Assembly: GCA_902806205.1 (NCBI GenBank)
Contig: CADCVR010000028.1
Location: 1 to 33,560 of the forward strand
DNA length: 33,560 nucleotides
Reading direction: 5' to 3'
From: an uncultured Solirubrobacteraceae bacterium
GTDB taxonomy: Bacteria; Actinomycetota; Thermoleophilia; Solirubrobacterales; Solirubrobacteraceae
Shown: in pieces, positions 1 to 7,656 of the stretch
Position numbering within the stretch: position 1 is the stretch's first letter
How the letters are laid out: every line of letters begins with the position of its first letter
Position numbers and translations under genes: made by a program
The notes under the pieces: generated by a model
Databases searched by the model: none
The model's input: the letters and a program-made list of their open reading frames with translations, nothing else
Told to the model about the DNA's origin: nothing

Positions 1-122
1 GGCTGGCACCAGACGCCACCCGATCCCTTGCCGATCCGTACAGGATCGGCTGCGGAAATCGTGCGGCGTCAGCCATCCACCCGAACCGCCGATCGACGGG
101 ACCACCTCGTGGAATCAATCAT
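1..122. repeat. Fold-back intergenic repeat, copy A (left end outside window)
   Basis: This is an imperfect palindrome centred near position 40. GCCGATCC (30-37) pairs with GGATCGGC (43-50) around the loop GTACA, and outer pairing continues (ACGCC at 13-17 against GGCGT at 65-69). It is homologous to copy B at 20555-20718: GACGCCACCCGA is identical (12-23 and 20606-20617), the centres match 12/15, and CATCCAC recurs at the same distance from the centre. Its right end (97-127) matches 26 of 31 bases with the right end of copy D (32728-32758), including the terminal repeat CGTGGAATCAATCAT at 108-122. If it is as symmetric as copy B, the full element is about 164 nt and begins some 40 nt before the window. 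The open frame through it, ending with TAG at 124-126, is probably incidental. Confidence 0.65.
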
Positions 123-197
123 CTAGCCCTCCCCGGGCCGCGTCAGGCGGCCGCGCGCTCGGCGGGGGGCGCCTCGGCCGCCGCTGCGGCCACGCGG

Positions 198-407
198 CTA
201 TTCATCAGCAGGATCCTTGGCCGCTGCGCGCTCGTTCGCGATGTCGCGCAGCTCGGTCTGCAGGTGCTCCCACTCCGCGCGCTCGGCGTGGTCGTAGGCG
301 AGGCCGTCGAGGTCGACCAGGTTCTCGTGGTAGGAACCCCACGCCCTGCGGGTGCGCTCCTCGAGCGCGAAGAGCTTGGAGGATTCGTGGGCGGCGAACG
401 TCGTCAT
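198..407 (-). CDS. Small conserved-looking hypothetical protein, 69 aa
   Basis: I do not recognise this family. It is a charged, largely helical 69-residue protein (MTTFAAHESSKLFALEERTR at the start) rich in Glu, Arg and Ala, with no signal peptide or membrane segment, so it is probably cytosolic. The start at 407 is decided by a full Shine-Dalgarno sequence, AGGAGG, seven bases before the ATG. An in-frame extension upstream to 533 lacks such a site and has a low-complexity Arg/Pro/Ser composition. It is transcribed divergently from the exonuclease fusion at 539. A small hairpin (GGCCGC/GCGGCC, 136-152) lies downstream and could terminate it. The strong ribosome site and typical codon use make a real gene likely; function unknown. 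Confidence 0.7.
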   Translation of the reverse strand: MTTFAAHESSKLFALEERTRRAWGSYHENLVDLDGLAYDHAERAEWEHLQTELRDIANERAAAKDPADE

Positions 408-538
408 GGCGGTGCCTCCTGTCTTGAAAGCGGGAGTGTCAACCGCGCACGGTAGGGAAGGGCTCGGTCGGCATCGCCGTGTGCTGGGTGCAAGCTCCGC
501 TGCATGCCGTCGGGACGACGGTGTAGAACACACGTTCG

Positions 539-2308
539 ATGCCGTCCACGACCCTCTTGCGCACCGCCGAGTATCTCGTCGTCGACACGGAGACCAACGG
601 CCGGTCGGGGGCGGAGTGCGAGGTGACGGAGATCGGGGCGGTGCTCGTCGGCGGTGGGGAGCTGCACGAGCGCTGGGAGACGCTCCTCGCGGTGCGGGCC
701 CCGCTCGGGCGCGGGATCCAGCGCTTCACGGGCATCTCGCAGGCGATGGCCGACGAGGCGCCGCCGGCCGAGGCGATGCTGCCGCGGCTTGCCGAGCTCC
801 TGGGTGGGCGCGTCCTGGTCGCGCATTCCGCGCAGTTCGACGTCCGGGTGCTCCGTCAGGCCTTCGCGCGTGAGGGCCTGACGTGGCCGGACCCGCCCGC
901 GCTGTGCACCGTGGCGCTCGCGCGGCGCCTGGCACCCCTGGCCCGCCAGCGCAAGCTCGGTCCGCTGGCCGAGCACCTGGGCGTGGAGGTGGGGGTGACC
1001 CATCGCGCCCTGGCCGACGCGGAGACCTGCGCGCGGGTGTTCTGCGCGCTGCTGCCGCGGCTGTGCGCCCACGCGCTGACGCTCGAGGCGGCGTGGGAGC
1101 TGCTCGAACCGGCGCGGCCCCGTCGGGCACGCGCGGGCGCGACCGACGGCGGGCGCAGCCTGCGCGGCGTGCGCCGGCGCGCGCTGGACACGTCGCACCT
1201 GCCGCGCGAGCCGGGGATCTACATCTTCCGCAACGCTGCTGGGCAGCCGCTCTACGTCGGCAAGTCGATCGACGTGCGCGCGCGGGCCCGCGCGCACTTC
1301 ACCCCGAGCTCCGCCGACTCGGGCTGGGTGGCCCAGGCGGAGATCGTCGAGTACGAGACGACGGCGTCCGAGCTGGGAGCGCTGCTGCTCGAGCACCGCC
1401 GGGTGACCGAGCTCAAGCCTCCGGGCAACGCTCGCCTGAAGCACGTCGACGCCCACGTCTGGCTGCGCTGCCGGATCGACATCGCGTTCCCGATCCTCGA
1501 GGTCGCCGCCGAGCCTGCCGCGGGGCGCGCGGTGAACATCGGCCCCTTGCGCGGCAGGCACGCGGCGCTGGAGCTCGTCGAGCAGCTCAACTCGCTCTTC
1601 GGCCTGCGCCACTGCGGGCGGACCCTGCCCCGCCGCGACTGGCCGAGCGCCTACGGGCAGATGGGGCGCTGCCTCTCGCCCTGCCTGCGCGACCTCGATC
1701 CCAACGCCTACCGCGGGCGCCTGGACCAGGCGCTCGCGCTCGCCGGCGGCGGTGACGCCGGCCGGCCGCTGCTCGCGCATGTCGAGCGCCAGATGCGTGA
1801 AGCCGCCGCAGCGCAGGCCTTCGAGCGCGCGACGTGGCTGCGGCGCCGCGGCGAGCGGCTGAGAGAGCTGCTCGAGCGCCTCGGCACGGCCGTCGAGGCC
1901 ACCCACGCGCGCCCGCGGCTCGTCCTGGCCGAGCATCCGGACGGCGGCCGCGCCGACGCGGTCTTCCTCGTCGGCGGGCGCGTCGTCGACTGGGGCGAGG
2001 CGCGCGGCCCCGAGGAGCTGGCCGCCCGGGCGCAGCGCGCGCTCGGCTTCACCCCGCGGCCGACGGAGGTCCCGTCGCTGACCGCGGAGGAGGTCGACGC
2101 CACGCGGATCGCCACGAGCTGGATCCTGCGCGAGGAGCCACGCGAGCTCGTGCTCCGCCCGGCGCCCGATCCCGCGCGGGTGACGCGCTTCCACGAGCGG
2201 GTGCTGGGAGACCGGGCGCCCGGAGCGGCCCACGGTGGACGCGAGGCGCTGCGGAAGAGAGCGGACGTGCCGCGCATCTCTGCCCTCACAACGCGGAGGA
2301 GCGCGTGA
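539..2308 (+). CDS. DEDDh 3'-5' exonuclease fused to GIY-YIG (UvrC/Cho-like) endonuclease
   Basis: A two-nuclease fusion of 589 residues. Residues 10-175 are a DnaQ/epsilon-type DEDDh exonuclease: D16 and E18 in VDTETN, D101 in HSAQFDVRVL, H155 and D160 in THRALADAE. Residues 222-300 are a GIY-YIG nuclease domain (PGIYIF at 225-230, LYVGKS at 238-243, with a downstream catalytic Glu probably in the ELGALLLEH stretch). After it comes a UvrC-like Cys region (CGRTLPRR then GRCLSPC) and a UvrBC-type coiled stretch. The same architecture is known in actinobacteria as a DnaQ/UvrC-like fusion; a role in DNA repair or degradation is inferred from UvrC and Cho. The ATG at 539 places the first beta-strand at residue 11, as expected. 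A TAGAAC box lies 9 nt upstream. It converges on the YgfZ gene with an 11-nt gap. Confidence 0.85.
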   Translation: MPSTTLLRTAEYLVVDTETNGRSGAECEVTEIGAVLVGGGELHERWETLLAVRAPLGRGIQRFTGISQAMADEAPPAEAMLPRLAELLGGRVLVAHSAQFDVRVLRQAFAREGLTWPDPPALCTVALARRLAPLARQRKLGPLAEHLGVEVGVTHRALADAETCARVFCALLPRLCAHALTLEAAWELLEPARPRRARAGATDGGRSLRGVRRRALDTSHLPREPGIYIFRNAAGQPLYVGKSIDVRARARAHFTPSSADSGWVAQAEIVEYETTASELGALLLEHRRVTELKPPGNARLKHVDAHVWLRCRIDIAFPILEVAAEPAAGRAVNIGPLRGRHAALELVEQLNSLFGLRHCGRTLPRRDWPSAYGQMGRCLSPCLRDLDPNAYRGRLDQALALAGGGDAGRPLLAHVERQMREAAAAQAFERATWLRRRGERLRELLERLGTAVEATHARPRLVLAEHPDGGRADAVFLVGGRVVDWGEARGPEELAARAQRALGFTPRPTEVPSLTAEEVDATRIATSWILREEPRELVLRPAPDPARVTRFHERVLGDRAPGAAHGGREALRKRADVPRISALTTRRSA

Positions 2309-2319
2309 CCCCTGAGAAA

Positions 2320-3273
2320 CTACGTGAAGGGCAGCTCGACGACGGTGGCGGTGCCCGCGCCGTCGACGGTGACCTCGGCGCCCGGCTCGACCTCGCGGCG
2401 GACGAGGGCAAGCGCGACCCAGCCGAGCTCGGGGTGCTCGACCACCGAGGACACGGCGCCGACGGCCTTGCCCGCGGCGGAGGTCAGGGCGGCTCCGTCG
2501 GTCGCGGGCCCGGACAGGTGCAGCCCGCGGAGGTGGCGGTTCGGCTTGCCCCGCCAGTGCAGCCGGGCGACGGTCTCCTGGCCGACGTAGCAGCCCTTCG
2601 TGAAGCTCACCGCCCGGGCGTTCAGGCCGGCCTCCTGCGGGATGACGCCATCGTCGAGGTCGATGCCGTAGCGCGGGCGTCCCGTCGCGACGCGCAGTGG
2701 CTCCGCAGCCTCCTCGGCGACGGCCTGAGCGCCGGCGTCGAGCAGGGCGGCGCGGACCCGCTCGGCGTCCTCGGCGCGGCAGAGCACGTCGACGCCGAGG
2801 TCGGTGGCGATCGCTCGCGCCGTTGCGCCGCCCACGGTCACGGCGGCGTGGCGATGCTCCTCGGACGGGAGCTCGGGAACGCCCGCGACAGCCCGCGCCG
2901 TCGGCCCGATCAACGCGAAGAGCCCCTCCTGCAGCGTCCGCTTGTGCAGCTCGGCCTGCCAGCCGATGGCCGCCCGGCGCAACTGGTCGAAGAGCGCCTG
3001 AAGCGCGGTGCGCTCGCAGTCGAGGTGCAGCTCGGGCGCCTCTCCGCCGACGCACAGCACCCGCAGATCGCCGAGCATCTTGCCCTTGTTCGTCAGCAGC
3101 GCGGCGTAGCAGCCGTGGCCCTCCTCGAGCGCCTCGACCTCGTTGGTGACCTGGCCCGAGAGCAGGCCGGCCGCCTCGGGCCCGACGAGCGCGAGCTTGC
3201 CGCGCTCGGAGCGGTCGACGAGGCCGCAGGCTGTCGTCAGGACGGTGTGAGGCGTCTGCGTTCCGGAGACCAT
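2320..3273 (-). CDS. ygfZ: YgfZ/GcvT-family folate-binding protein
   Basis: 317 residues, typical for the YgfZ family, a GcvT-fold tetrahydrofolate-binding protein that supports repair or assembly of certain iron-sulfur enzymes. The family signature K-G-C-[FY]-x-G-Q-E is present as KGCYVGQET near residue 224, with its conserved Cys. The N-terminal part (ALLTNKGKMLGDLRV) matches the family's folate-binding fold. I prefer the ATG at 3273 to the GTG at 3282: a -10 box TACCGT (3286-3281) ends exactly 7 nt before that ATG, giving a leaderless mRNA, and the GTG would lie inside the promoter. It is divergent from the metal importer and convergent with the nuclease fusion. The function is assigned from family knowledge; a link to the CO dehydrogenase in this window is only speculation. 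Confidence 0.85.
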   Translation of the reverse strand: MVSGTQTPHTVLTTACGLVDRSERGKLALVGPEAAGLLSGQVTNEVEALEEGHGCYAALLTNKGKMLGDLRVLCVGGEAPELHLDCERTALQALFDQLRRAAIGWQAELHKRTLQEGLFALIGPTARAVAGVPELPSEEHRHAAVTVGGATARAIATDLGVDVLCRAEDAERVRAALLDAGAQAVAEEAAEPLRVATGRPRYGIDLDDGVIPQEAGLNARAVSFTKGCYVGQETVARLHWRGKPNRHLRGLHLSGPATDGAALTSAAGKAVGAVSSVVEHPELGWVALALVRREVEPGAEVTVDGAGTATVVELPFT

Positions 3274-3280
3274 GGCCGGC

Positions 3281-3286
3281 ACGGTA
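3281..3286 (-). promoter_or_regulatory. -10 box TACCGT of ygfZ (leaderless type)
   Basis: TACCGT on the minus strand ends 7 nt before the ATG at 3273, with no Shine-Dalgarno sequence between. This matches the TANNNT-N7 pattern of actinobacterial leaderless genes and decides the start codon. Confidence 0.5.
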
Positions 3287-3342
3287 GCGAGGCGCGAGGG
3301 GCCCCATTGTCCACCCCGGCTGGAGAACTTTTGAGGAACGGC

Positions 3343-3348
3343 TAAACT
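3343..3348 (+). promoter_or_regulatory. -10 box TAAACT of the metal ABC operon (leaderless type)
   Basis: TAAACT ends 7 nt before the GTG at 3356, so transcription would begin at or next to the start codon. No usable Shine-Dalgarno sequence lies before the GTG. I see no inverted repeat that would qualify as a Zur or MntR/DtxR operator in the 82-nt divergent region (3274-3355). Confidence 0.5.
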
Positions 3349-3355
3349 CGGGATC

Positions 3356-4318
3356 GTGTGGTTCGTGTCTCAGCGCTGGCGCGTGCGCAGGTTCTTGCCC
3401 TCGGGACTGCTGCTCGTCGTCGTCATCGTGCTCACCGGCTGCGCGCAGGGCGCCATCCGGGTCCCGGACGTCAGCGGCCGCAAGGCGCGCATCGTCACCA
3501 CGACGAACTTCATCACCGACCTCGCGCGGCAGGTGGGCGGCCCGAGCGTGGCGGTGCAGGGGCTCATGGGGCCCGGCGTCGACCCGCATCTCTTCAAGGC
3601 CTCCGCGCGCGACGTGCGAACGCTTCGCCAGGCCGACCTCGTGCTCTACGGCGGCCTCGAGCTCGAGGGCAAGATGGGCGATCTGTTCGACGAGCTCTCC
3701 GCCCGTCAGCCCGCCAAGGCGGTCACCGCCGGGCTCTCGCGCTCCGAGTTGCGGACGGAGGCGCCCGTCCGGCCCGACGTCGTCGATCCGCACGTCTGGT
3801 TCGACGTCTCCAAGTGGCAGTCGGCGACCCGGATCGTCGTCGCGCAGCTCACCAAGCTCGATCCCGCCCACGCCGACGAGTACCGTGCCCGCGGCGCCGC
3901 CTACGTCGCGGAGCTCGCCGCGCTGGACTCCTACGCCAGGCGGCGCGTCCAGGAGATCCCCGCCGACAAGCGGGTGCTCGTGACCTCCCACGACGCGTTC
4001 CACTACTTCGGCGAGCGCTACGGCATGGAGGTCGTGGCGATCCAGGGCATCTCGACGGCCACGGAGGCGACCACCGCCGACGTCGAGCGCGTCGCGCAGG
4101 TCGTCGCCGACCGCGGGCTGCGGTCGGTCTTCGTCGAGTCCAGCGTGCCCCAGCAGACGATCGACGCGGTGCTCGCGTCGGCCGCCCGGAAGGGGCAGCG
4201 CGCCCGCGTGGGCGGCGAGCTCTACGCCGACTCGGCCGGCAGTGCAGGAACACCCGAGGGCACGTACGTCGGGATGGTCAAGGCAAACGTGGATCTGATC
4301 GTGGAAGGCCTCAAGTGA
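3356..4318 (+). CDS. Metal (Mn/Zn-type) ABC transporter substrate-binding lipoprotein
   Basis: A 320-residue TroA/ZnuA-family receptor. A cationic N-terminus and hydrophobic segment lead to a lipobox LTGC with the lipid-modified Cys at 29, so it is anchored outside the cytoplasmic membrane. The metal ligands expected for the TroA cluster are visible: H78 (DPHLF), H146 (DPHVW), H212 (TSHDAF) and D292 (ELYADS). The His-rich loop of zinc-specific ZnuA is absent, and the third ligand is His as in TroA rather than Glu as in PsaA/MntC. The metal therefore cannot be fixed from sequence; Mn or Zn is likely. The start is a GTG placed 7 nt after a -10 box. Its stop overlaps the ATPase start (GTGA), making it the first gene of a four-gene importer operon. 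Confidence 0.88.
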   Translation: MWFVSQRWRVRRFLPSGLLLVVVIVLTGCAQGAIRVPDVSGRKARIVTTTNFITDLARQVGGPSVAVQGLMGPGVDPHLFKASARDVRTLRQADLVLYGGLELEGKMGDLFDELSARQPAKAVTAGLSRSELRTEAPVRPDVVDPHVWFDVSKWQSATRIVVAQLTKLDPAHADEYRARGAAYVAELAALDSYARRRVQEIPADKRVLVTSHDAFHYFGERYGMEVVAIQGISTATEATTADVERVAQVVADRGLRSVFVESSVPQQTIDAVLASAARKGQRARVGGELYADSAGSAGTPEGTYVGMVKANVDLIVEGLK

Positions 4319-5085
4319 ACCAGCCGGTCCCCGCCCTGGAGATCAAGCGCCTCACGGCGTCCTACTCCGCCAAGCCCGTCCTCTGGGACGTCGACGCGAC
4401 GTTCCCCGCCGGGAGGATGAGCGCGATCGTCGGCCCCAACGGTGCGGGCAAGTCGACGCTGCTGAAGGCGTGCCTGGGCCTGGTGCCCGTCGACGCCGGG
4501 CAGGTGACCATCGACGGGCGGCCCGCGAAGTCGGCGCTGGACCGGGTGGCCTACGTGCCGCAGCGCGACGCCGTCGACTGGGACTTCCCGATCACCGTGG
4601 GGGAGGTCGTCGAGATGGGCCGCTACCCCTCGGTGGGCTGGCTGCGGCGGGTGCGCAAGGAGGACCGGCGCATCGTGGCGGAGTGCCTGGAGCGCGTGGG
4701 GATGTCGGCCTTCGCCGGCCGTCAGATCGGCGCGCTCTCCGGGGGCCAGCGCCAGCGGGTGTTCATCGCGCGCGCCCTGGCCCAGCAGGCGCCGCTGCTG
4801 CTGATGGACGAGCCGTTCGCCGGGGTCGACGCGCGCACCGAGGTGGCGCTGCTCGAGCTGCTCGGCGGCCTGCGCGACGAGGGGCGCTCGATCGTCGTGG
4901 TCCACCACGATCTCGGGACGGTGCGCTCCTTCTTCGACTGGGCGCTGCTGCTCAACGTCCGCACGATCGCCCAAGGACCTGTCGGGGAGACGATCGTCGC
5001 GGAGCAGCTGCGCCGCGCCTACGGCGCCACGGCCGCCGCCAAGACCTCCGACGACGGGCTCGAGGAGCTCGCGTGGGCTCGCTGA
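4315..5085 (+). CDS. Metal ABC transporter ATP-binding protein
   Basis: A 256-residue ABC ATPase of the Mn/Zn/Fe chelate uptake family (ZnuC/MntB/TroB type) that powers the importer at the inner face of the membrane. It has Walker A GPNGAGKST (residues 40-48), a Q-loop region (YVPQRDAVDWDFP, a characteristic sequence of this family), the signature LSGGQRQR (141-148), Walker B LLLMDEPF and an H-loop VVHHD. The start is the GTG at 4315 that overlaps the receptor's stop codon; longer reading frames upstream are in the receptor gene. It overlaps the following permease by 13 nt, so all four subunits should be co-translated. Which metal is moved is not visible in the ATPase. Confidence 0.92.
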   Translation: MNQPVPALEIKRLTASYSAKPVLWDVDATFPAGRMSAIVGPNGAGKSTLLKACLGLVPVDAGQVTIDGRPAKSALDRVAYVPQRDAVDWDFPITVGEVVEMGRYPSVGWLRRVRKEDRRIVAECLERVGMSAFAGRQIGALSGGQRQRVFIARALAQQAPLLLMDEPFAGVDARTEVALLELLGGLRDEGRSIVVVHHDLGTVRSFFDWALLLNVRTIAQGPVGETIVAEQLRRAYGATAAAKTSDDGLEELAWAR

Positions 5086-6317
5086 TCGACCTCTGGCCCC
5101 TGAACTACACCGACTCGGTCGTCGCGACGGGAGCGCTGCTGCTCGGGGTCGCCGCCGGCGTGCTCGGGACCTTCGCGGTGCTGCGCGGCCGCTCGCTCGT
5201 CGGGGACGCCCTCGCCCACGCCGCGCTGCCGGGGGTGTGCGTGGCGTTCCTCGTGACGGGCGCGAAGGACCCCGCGACGCTCGTGGCCGGCGCGGCCTGC
5301 GCGGGAATCGTCGGCGCCTTCGCGATGGTGGGGATCGAGCGCTCGACCCGGATCAAGCCCGACACGGCGATCGGCGTCGTGCTCTCCGTCTTCTTCTCGC
5401 TCGGGATCGTGCTGCTCACCGCGATCGCCGCCGGCGACAACGCCAACCAGGCCGGCCTCGAGCGCTACCTCTTCGGCCAGGCGGCGGGACTCGTCGAGGC
5501 CGACGTCAACCTGATGGCCTTCCTCGCCGCCGGCTCCCTCGGGCTCGTCGTCGCGGGGTTCCGTCCGCTCAAGACGACGCTCTTCGACCCGGCCTACGCC
5601 GGGGCGACCGGCCTGCCGGTCCGCGCGCTCGAGCTCGCGATGACGGGCTTCCTGGTGGTCGCGGTGGTCATCGGGTTGCGAACCGTCGGCGCGATCCTCA
5701 TGGTCGCGATGCTCGTCACGCCCGCGGTCGCGGCGCGGCAGTTCGTCGCGCGCCTGGCGCTTCTGCTGCCCCTTGCGGGCGCGGTCGGCGCGTTCGTCGG
5801 GGTGACGGGGGCTCTGCTGTCCTCGCGCGCCGAGGTGCCCACGGGCCCGGTCATCGTGCTCGTCGGCTTCACCGTCGTGGGGTTGAGCATTCTGCTGGCG
5901 CCGGGTCGCGGTGTCGCCTGGCGCGCCGGCCTGCTGCGGCGCGAGCGCCGTCGCGCGCTCGTCGACGGCGTCCTGCTGGACCTCGAGATCGCCTCGCACG
6001 GCGGGCCGCCGCCGACGCAGGCGGAGCTCGCGCTGGGCAGCGGCCGCCCCGAGCGGGCGCTGCGCCGCGGTGTCCGTGTGCTGCACGCCCGGGGATGGGT
6101 CAAGGACGAGGGAGGCCGTCTCGTGCTCACCGCGCCCGGCGCGGACGCCGCGCACGACCTCGTCGCCCGGCGCGACGAGTGGTCGGCGTGGCTCGAGCAC
6201 GGCTGGCGGCTCCGTCTGCCCGACGCGCGCGAGCCCGACCCGCGTGACGTGCGCGGCTCGCTGGGCTCAGAAGCCGCCGACCGGCTCGCGGCCTTCCGCG
6301 CGGAGGCGGCGGCATGA
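5073..6317 (+). CDS. Metal ABC permease with C-terminal DtxR-like winged-helix extension
   Basis: 414 residues. Residues 1-285 are an ABC-3 family permease with about eight or nine membrane segments (RGRSLVGDALAHAALPG and TVGAILMVAMLVTPAVAARQ are family-typical). Residues about 288-414 are a cytosolic extension rich in Arg, Glu and Leu. It reads like a winged helix (ALVDGVLLDLEIA, then LRRGVRVLHARGWVKDEGG, then LVLTAPGADAAHDL) followed by RRDEWSAWLEHG, resembling the HRLWExYL segment of DtxR/MntR regulators. The ordinary permease length is about 280-300, so this is a fusion. Permeases with DtxR-like tails are known in other bacteria; a metal-sensing or gating role here is inference. The GTG start at 5073 lies inside the ATPase gene; the stop overlaps the next permease (ATGA). 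Confidence 0.87.
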   Translation: MGSLIDLWPLNYTDSVVATGALLLGVAAGVLGTFAVLRGRSLVGDALAHAALPGVCVAFLVTGAKDPATLVAGAACAGIVGAFAMVGIERSTRIKPDTAIGVVLSVFFSLGIVLLTAIAAGDNANQAGLERYLFGQAAGLVEADVNLMAFLAAGSLGLVVAGFRPLKTTLFDPAYAGATGLPVRALELAMTGFLVVAVVIGLRTVGAILMVAMLVTPAVAARQFVARLALLLPLAGAVGAFVGVTGALLSSRAEVPTGPVIVLVGFTVVGLSILLAPGRGVAWRAGLLRRERRRALVDGVLLDLEIASHGGPPPTQAELALGSGRPERALRRGVRVLHARGWVKDEGGRLVLTAPGADAAHDLVARRDEWSAWLEHGWRLRLPDAREPDPRDVRGSLGSEAADRLAAFRAEAAA

Positions 6318-7216
6318 CCGCCGACGACCTCACCGTCATCGTCACGGCGGGCCTCGTGGCCACCGCCTGCGGCCTGCTCGGCCCGTTTCTCGTGTTGCGC
6401 CGCCAGGCGCTGATGGGCGATGCGGTCTCCCACGCGGTGCTCCCGGGCATCGTCGCCACCTACCTGCTCCTCGACACGCGCGCGCCGCTGCCCGTGATCC
6501 TCGGCGCCGGGTGCTTCGCCGTGGTCTGCGTGCTCGGCATAGACGCGCTGCGCGCCACGAAGCTCGTGGCCGCCGACGCGGCGATCGGGCTCGTCTTTCC
6601 CGCGCTCTTCGCGCTCGGGGTGCTCGGGATCCAGCGCTACGCGGCCGGAGTCCACCTCGACCTCGACTCCACGATCTACGGCGAGATCGCGTTCGCGCCG
6701 TTCCGGACGTGGATCTTCGGGCCGGTGGAGGTCGCGCAGTCGATCGTGGTCAACGGCCTGGTCGCCCTGGCGAACCTCGCGTTCGTGTACTTCGTCTGGA
6801 AGGAGCTCAAGGCCTCGAGCTTCGACCCGGAGTTCTCGCGGACGGTCCGCATCTCGCCCGCGCTGCTCGGGCGACTTCTCCTCGGAATGGTCGCGGTCAC
6901 CGCGGTCACCGCCTTCGAGTCCGTCGGCGCGATCCTCGTCGTGACGCTGCTGATCGTCCCGGCCGCCACCGCGCACCTGCTCACCGACCGCCTGGTGACC
7001 CTCGTCGGCCTCACGGTCGCGATCGGGTGGATCTGCGCGGGGGCGGGCTACGGCGGCGCGCTGGCCGCTGACGCCTCGATCGCGGGGACGATGGGCCTGG
7101 TGGCCGGCGTGTTGTTCGGCGGCGCGCTCTTCGCGGCGCCGAAGCATGGCGTCCTGGCCCGTGCGCGGCGCCGGCGGGTGGCGCAGCGTACGGTCGCGGC
7201 GCCCGCGCCGGGCTGA
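6314..7216 (+). CDS. Metal ABC transporter permease, second subunit
   Basis: A 300-residue ABC-3 family inner-membrane permease, the normal length for the family. The conserved cytoplasmic coupling region is visible (RRQALMGDAVSHAVLPG near residues 30-47), as is the late segment SVGAILVVTLLIVPAATAHLL. It is paralogous to the preceding permease but lacks the winged-helix tail; the C-terminus ends in a short basic stretch (ARARRRRVAQR). The pair would form a hetero-dimeric channel, as in TroCD or MntCD-type importers. The ATG overlaps the stop of the previous gene by four bases. It is the last gene of the importer operon: the next gene has its own -10 box. Confidence 0.9.
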   Translation: MTADDLTVIVTAGLVATACGLLGPFLVLRRQALMGDAVSHAVLPGIVATYLLLDTRAPLPVILGAGCFAVVCVLGIDALRATKLVAADAAIGLVFPALFALGVLGIQRYAAGVHLDLDSTIYGEIAFAPFRTWIFGPVEVAQSIVVNGLVALANLAFVYFVWKELKASSFDPEFSRTVRISPALLGRLLLGMVAVTAVTAFESVGAILVVTLLIVPAATAHLLTDRLVTLVGLTVAIGWICAGAGYGGALAADASIAGTMGLVAGVLFGGALFAAPKHGVLARARRRRVAQRTVAAPAPG

Positions 7217-7233
7217 CGCGGGCGCGCGGCGGG

Positions 7234-7239
7234 TACGCT
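7234..7239 (+). promoter_or_regulatory. -10 box TACGCT (leaderless type)
   Basis: TACGCT ends 7 nt before the ATG at 7247, with no Shine-Dalgarno sequence between. It suggests that the following gene is transcribed independently of the metal importer. Confidence 0.45.
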
Positions 7240-7246
7240 CCGCGCC

Positions 7247-7609
7247 ATGGCCCTCGCCGACACCTACGCCGCGATCGTCGAGTCGCTTCCGGATGACTGG
7301 ACCGACCTCGAACTCGATCTGCGCATCCTCGACGAGGAGCGCTACATCGACGCCGCGACGTTCCTGACGCAGGTCAACGCGCAGCCCTACTCCAAGCACG
7401 ACTGGCATTGGCGCATCCTCATCGCCCACCGCTTCGGGCACGCCGCCAGCTCTCCCGCCACCCACGGGACGTTCAAGCTGCTCGACGACGCCGGCATCGA
7501 CGCCGAGGTCGCCGTGCGCCAGGTGCGCGTCGGGCGCTTCGAGACGCTCTACATGCCAAACCGCCCCGAGTCGGTGCGCCGGGAGTACCTGCGCCTCCGC
7601 AGCCAGTAG
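7247..7609 (+). CDS. Conserved hypothetical protein, 120 aa
   Basis: I do not recognise the family. It is a 120-residue soluble protein with alternating acidic and aromatic motifs (LPDDWTDLELDLRILDEERY, HDWHWRILIAHRFGHAAS) and a basic C-terminal end (PESVRREYLRLRSQ). The pattern of conserved-looking Trp, His and Asp residues and the alternating strands suggest an alpha/beta fold, with no membrane segment or signal peptide. It starts 30 nt after the metal permease but has its own leaderless-type -10 box. The next gene follows after a 47-nt gap that holds an 11-codon open frame. Coding is well supported by codon bias and protein-like composition; function cannot be stated. Confidence 0.75.
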   Translation: MALADTYAAIVESLPDDWTDLELDLRILDEERYIDAATFLTQVNAQPYSKHDWHWRILIAHRFGHAASSPATHGTFKLLDDAGIDAEVAVRQVRVGRFETLYMPNRPESVRREYLRLRSQ

Positions 7610-7620
7610 GAGAGGCCTCC

Positions 7621-7656
7621 ATGGATCGCCCGGCGAAGCGTTCAGCAGGCTCGTAG
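7621..7656 (+). CDS. Possible 11-codon leader ORF before the receiver-like gene
   Basis: An ATG at 7621, six bases after a GGAGAGG ribosome-binding sequence that overlaps the stop of the previous gene, opens an 11-residue frame (MDRPAKRSAGS). It ends with TAG directly abutting the ATG of the next gene in the same frame. The next gene has no clear Shine-Dalgarno sequence of its own, so its translation may depend on termination and restart from this leader. The peptide has no regulatory codon run that I can see. The arrangement could also be chance. Confidence 0.3.
   Translation: MDRPAKRSAGS

Noticed and set aside
404-4003. A 1199-codon open frame on the minus strand
   Set aside because: It is antisense to the nuclease fusion and the metal receptor and out of frame with ygfZ, has Arg/Pro/Ala-rich non-protein composition, and arises from high GC at third positions.
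5594-7465. A 623-codon minus-strand frame across the permease genes
   Set aside because: Low-complexity mirror of two clearly recognisable permeases on the plus strand; no ribosome site or domain.
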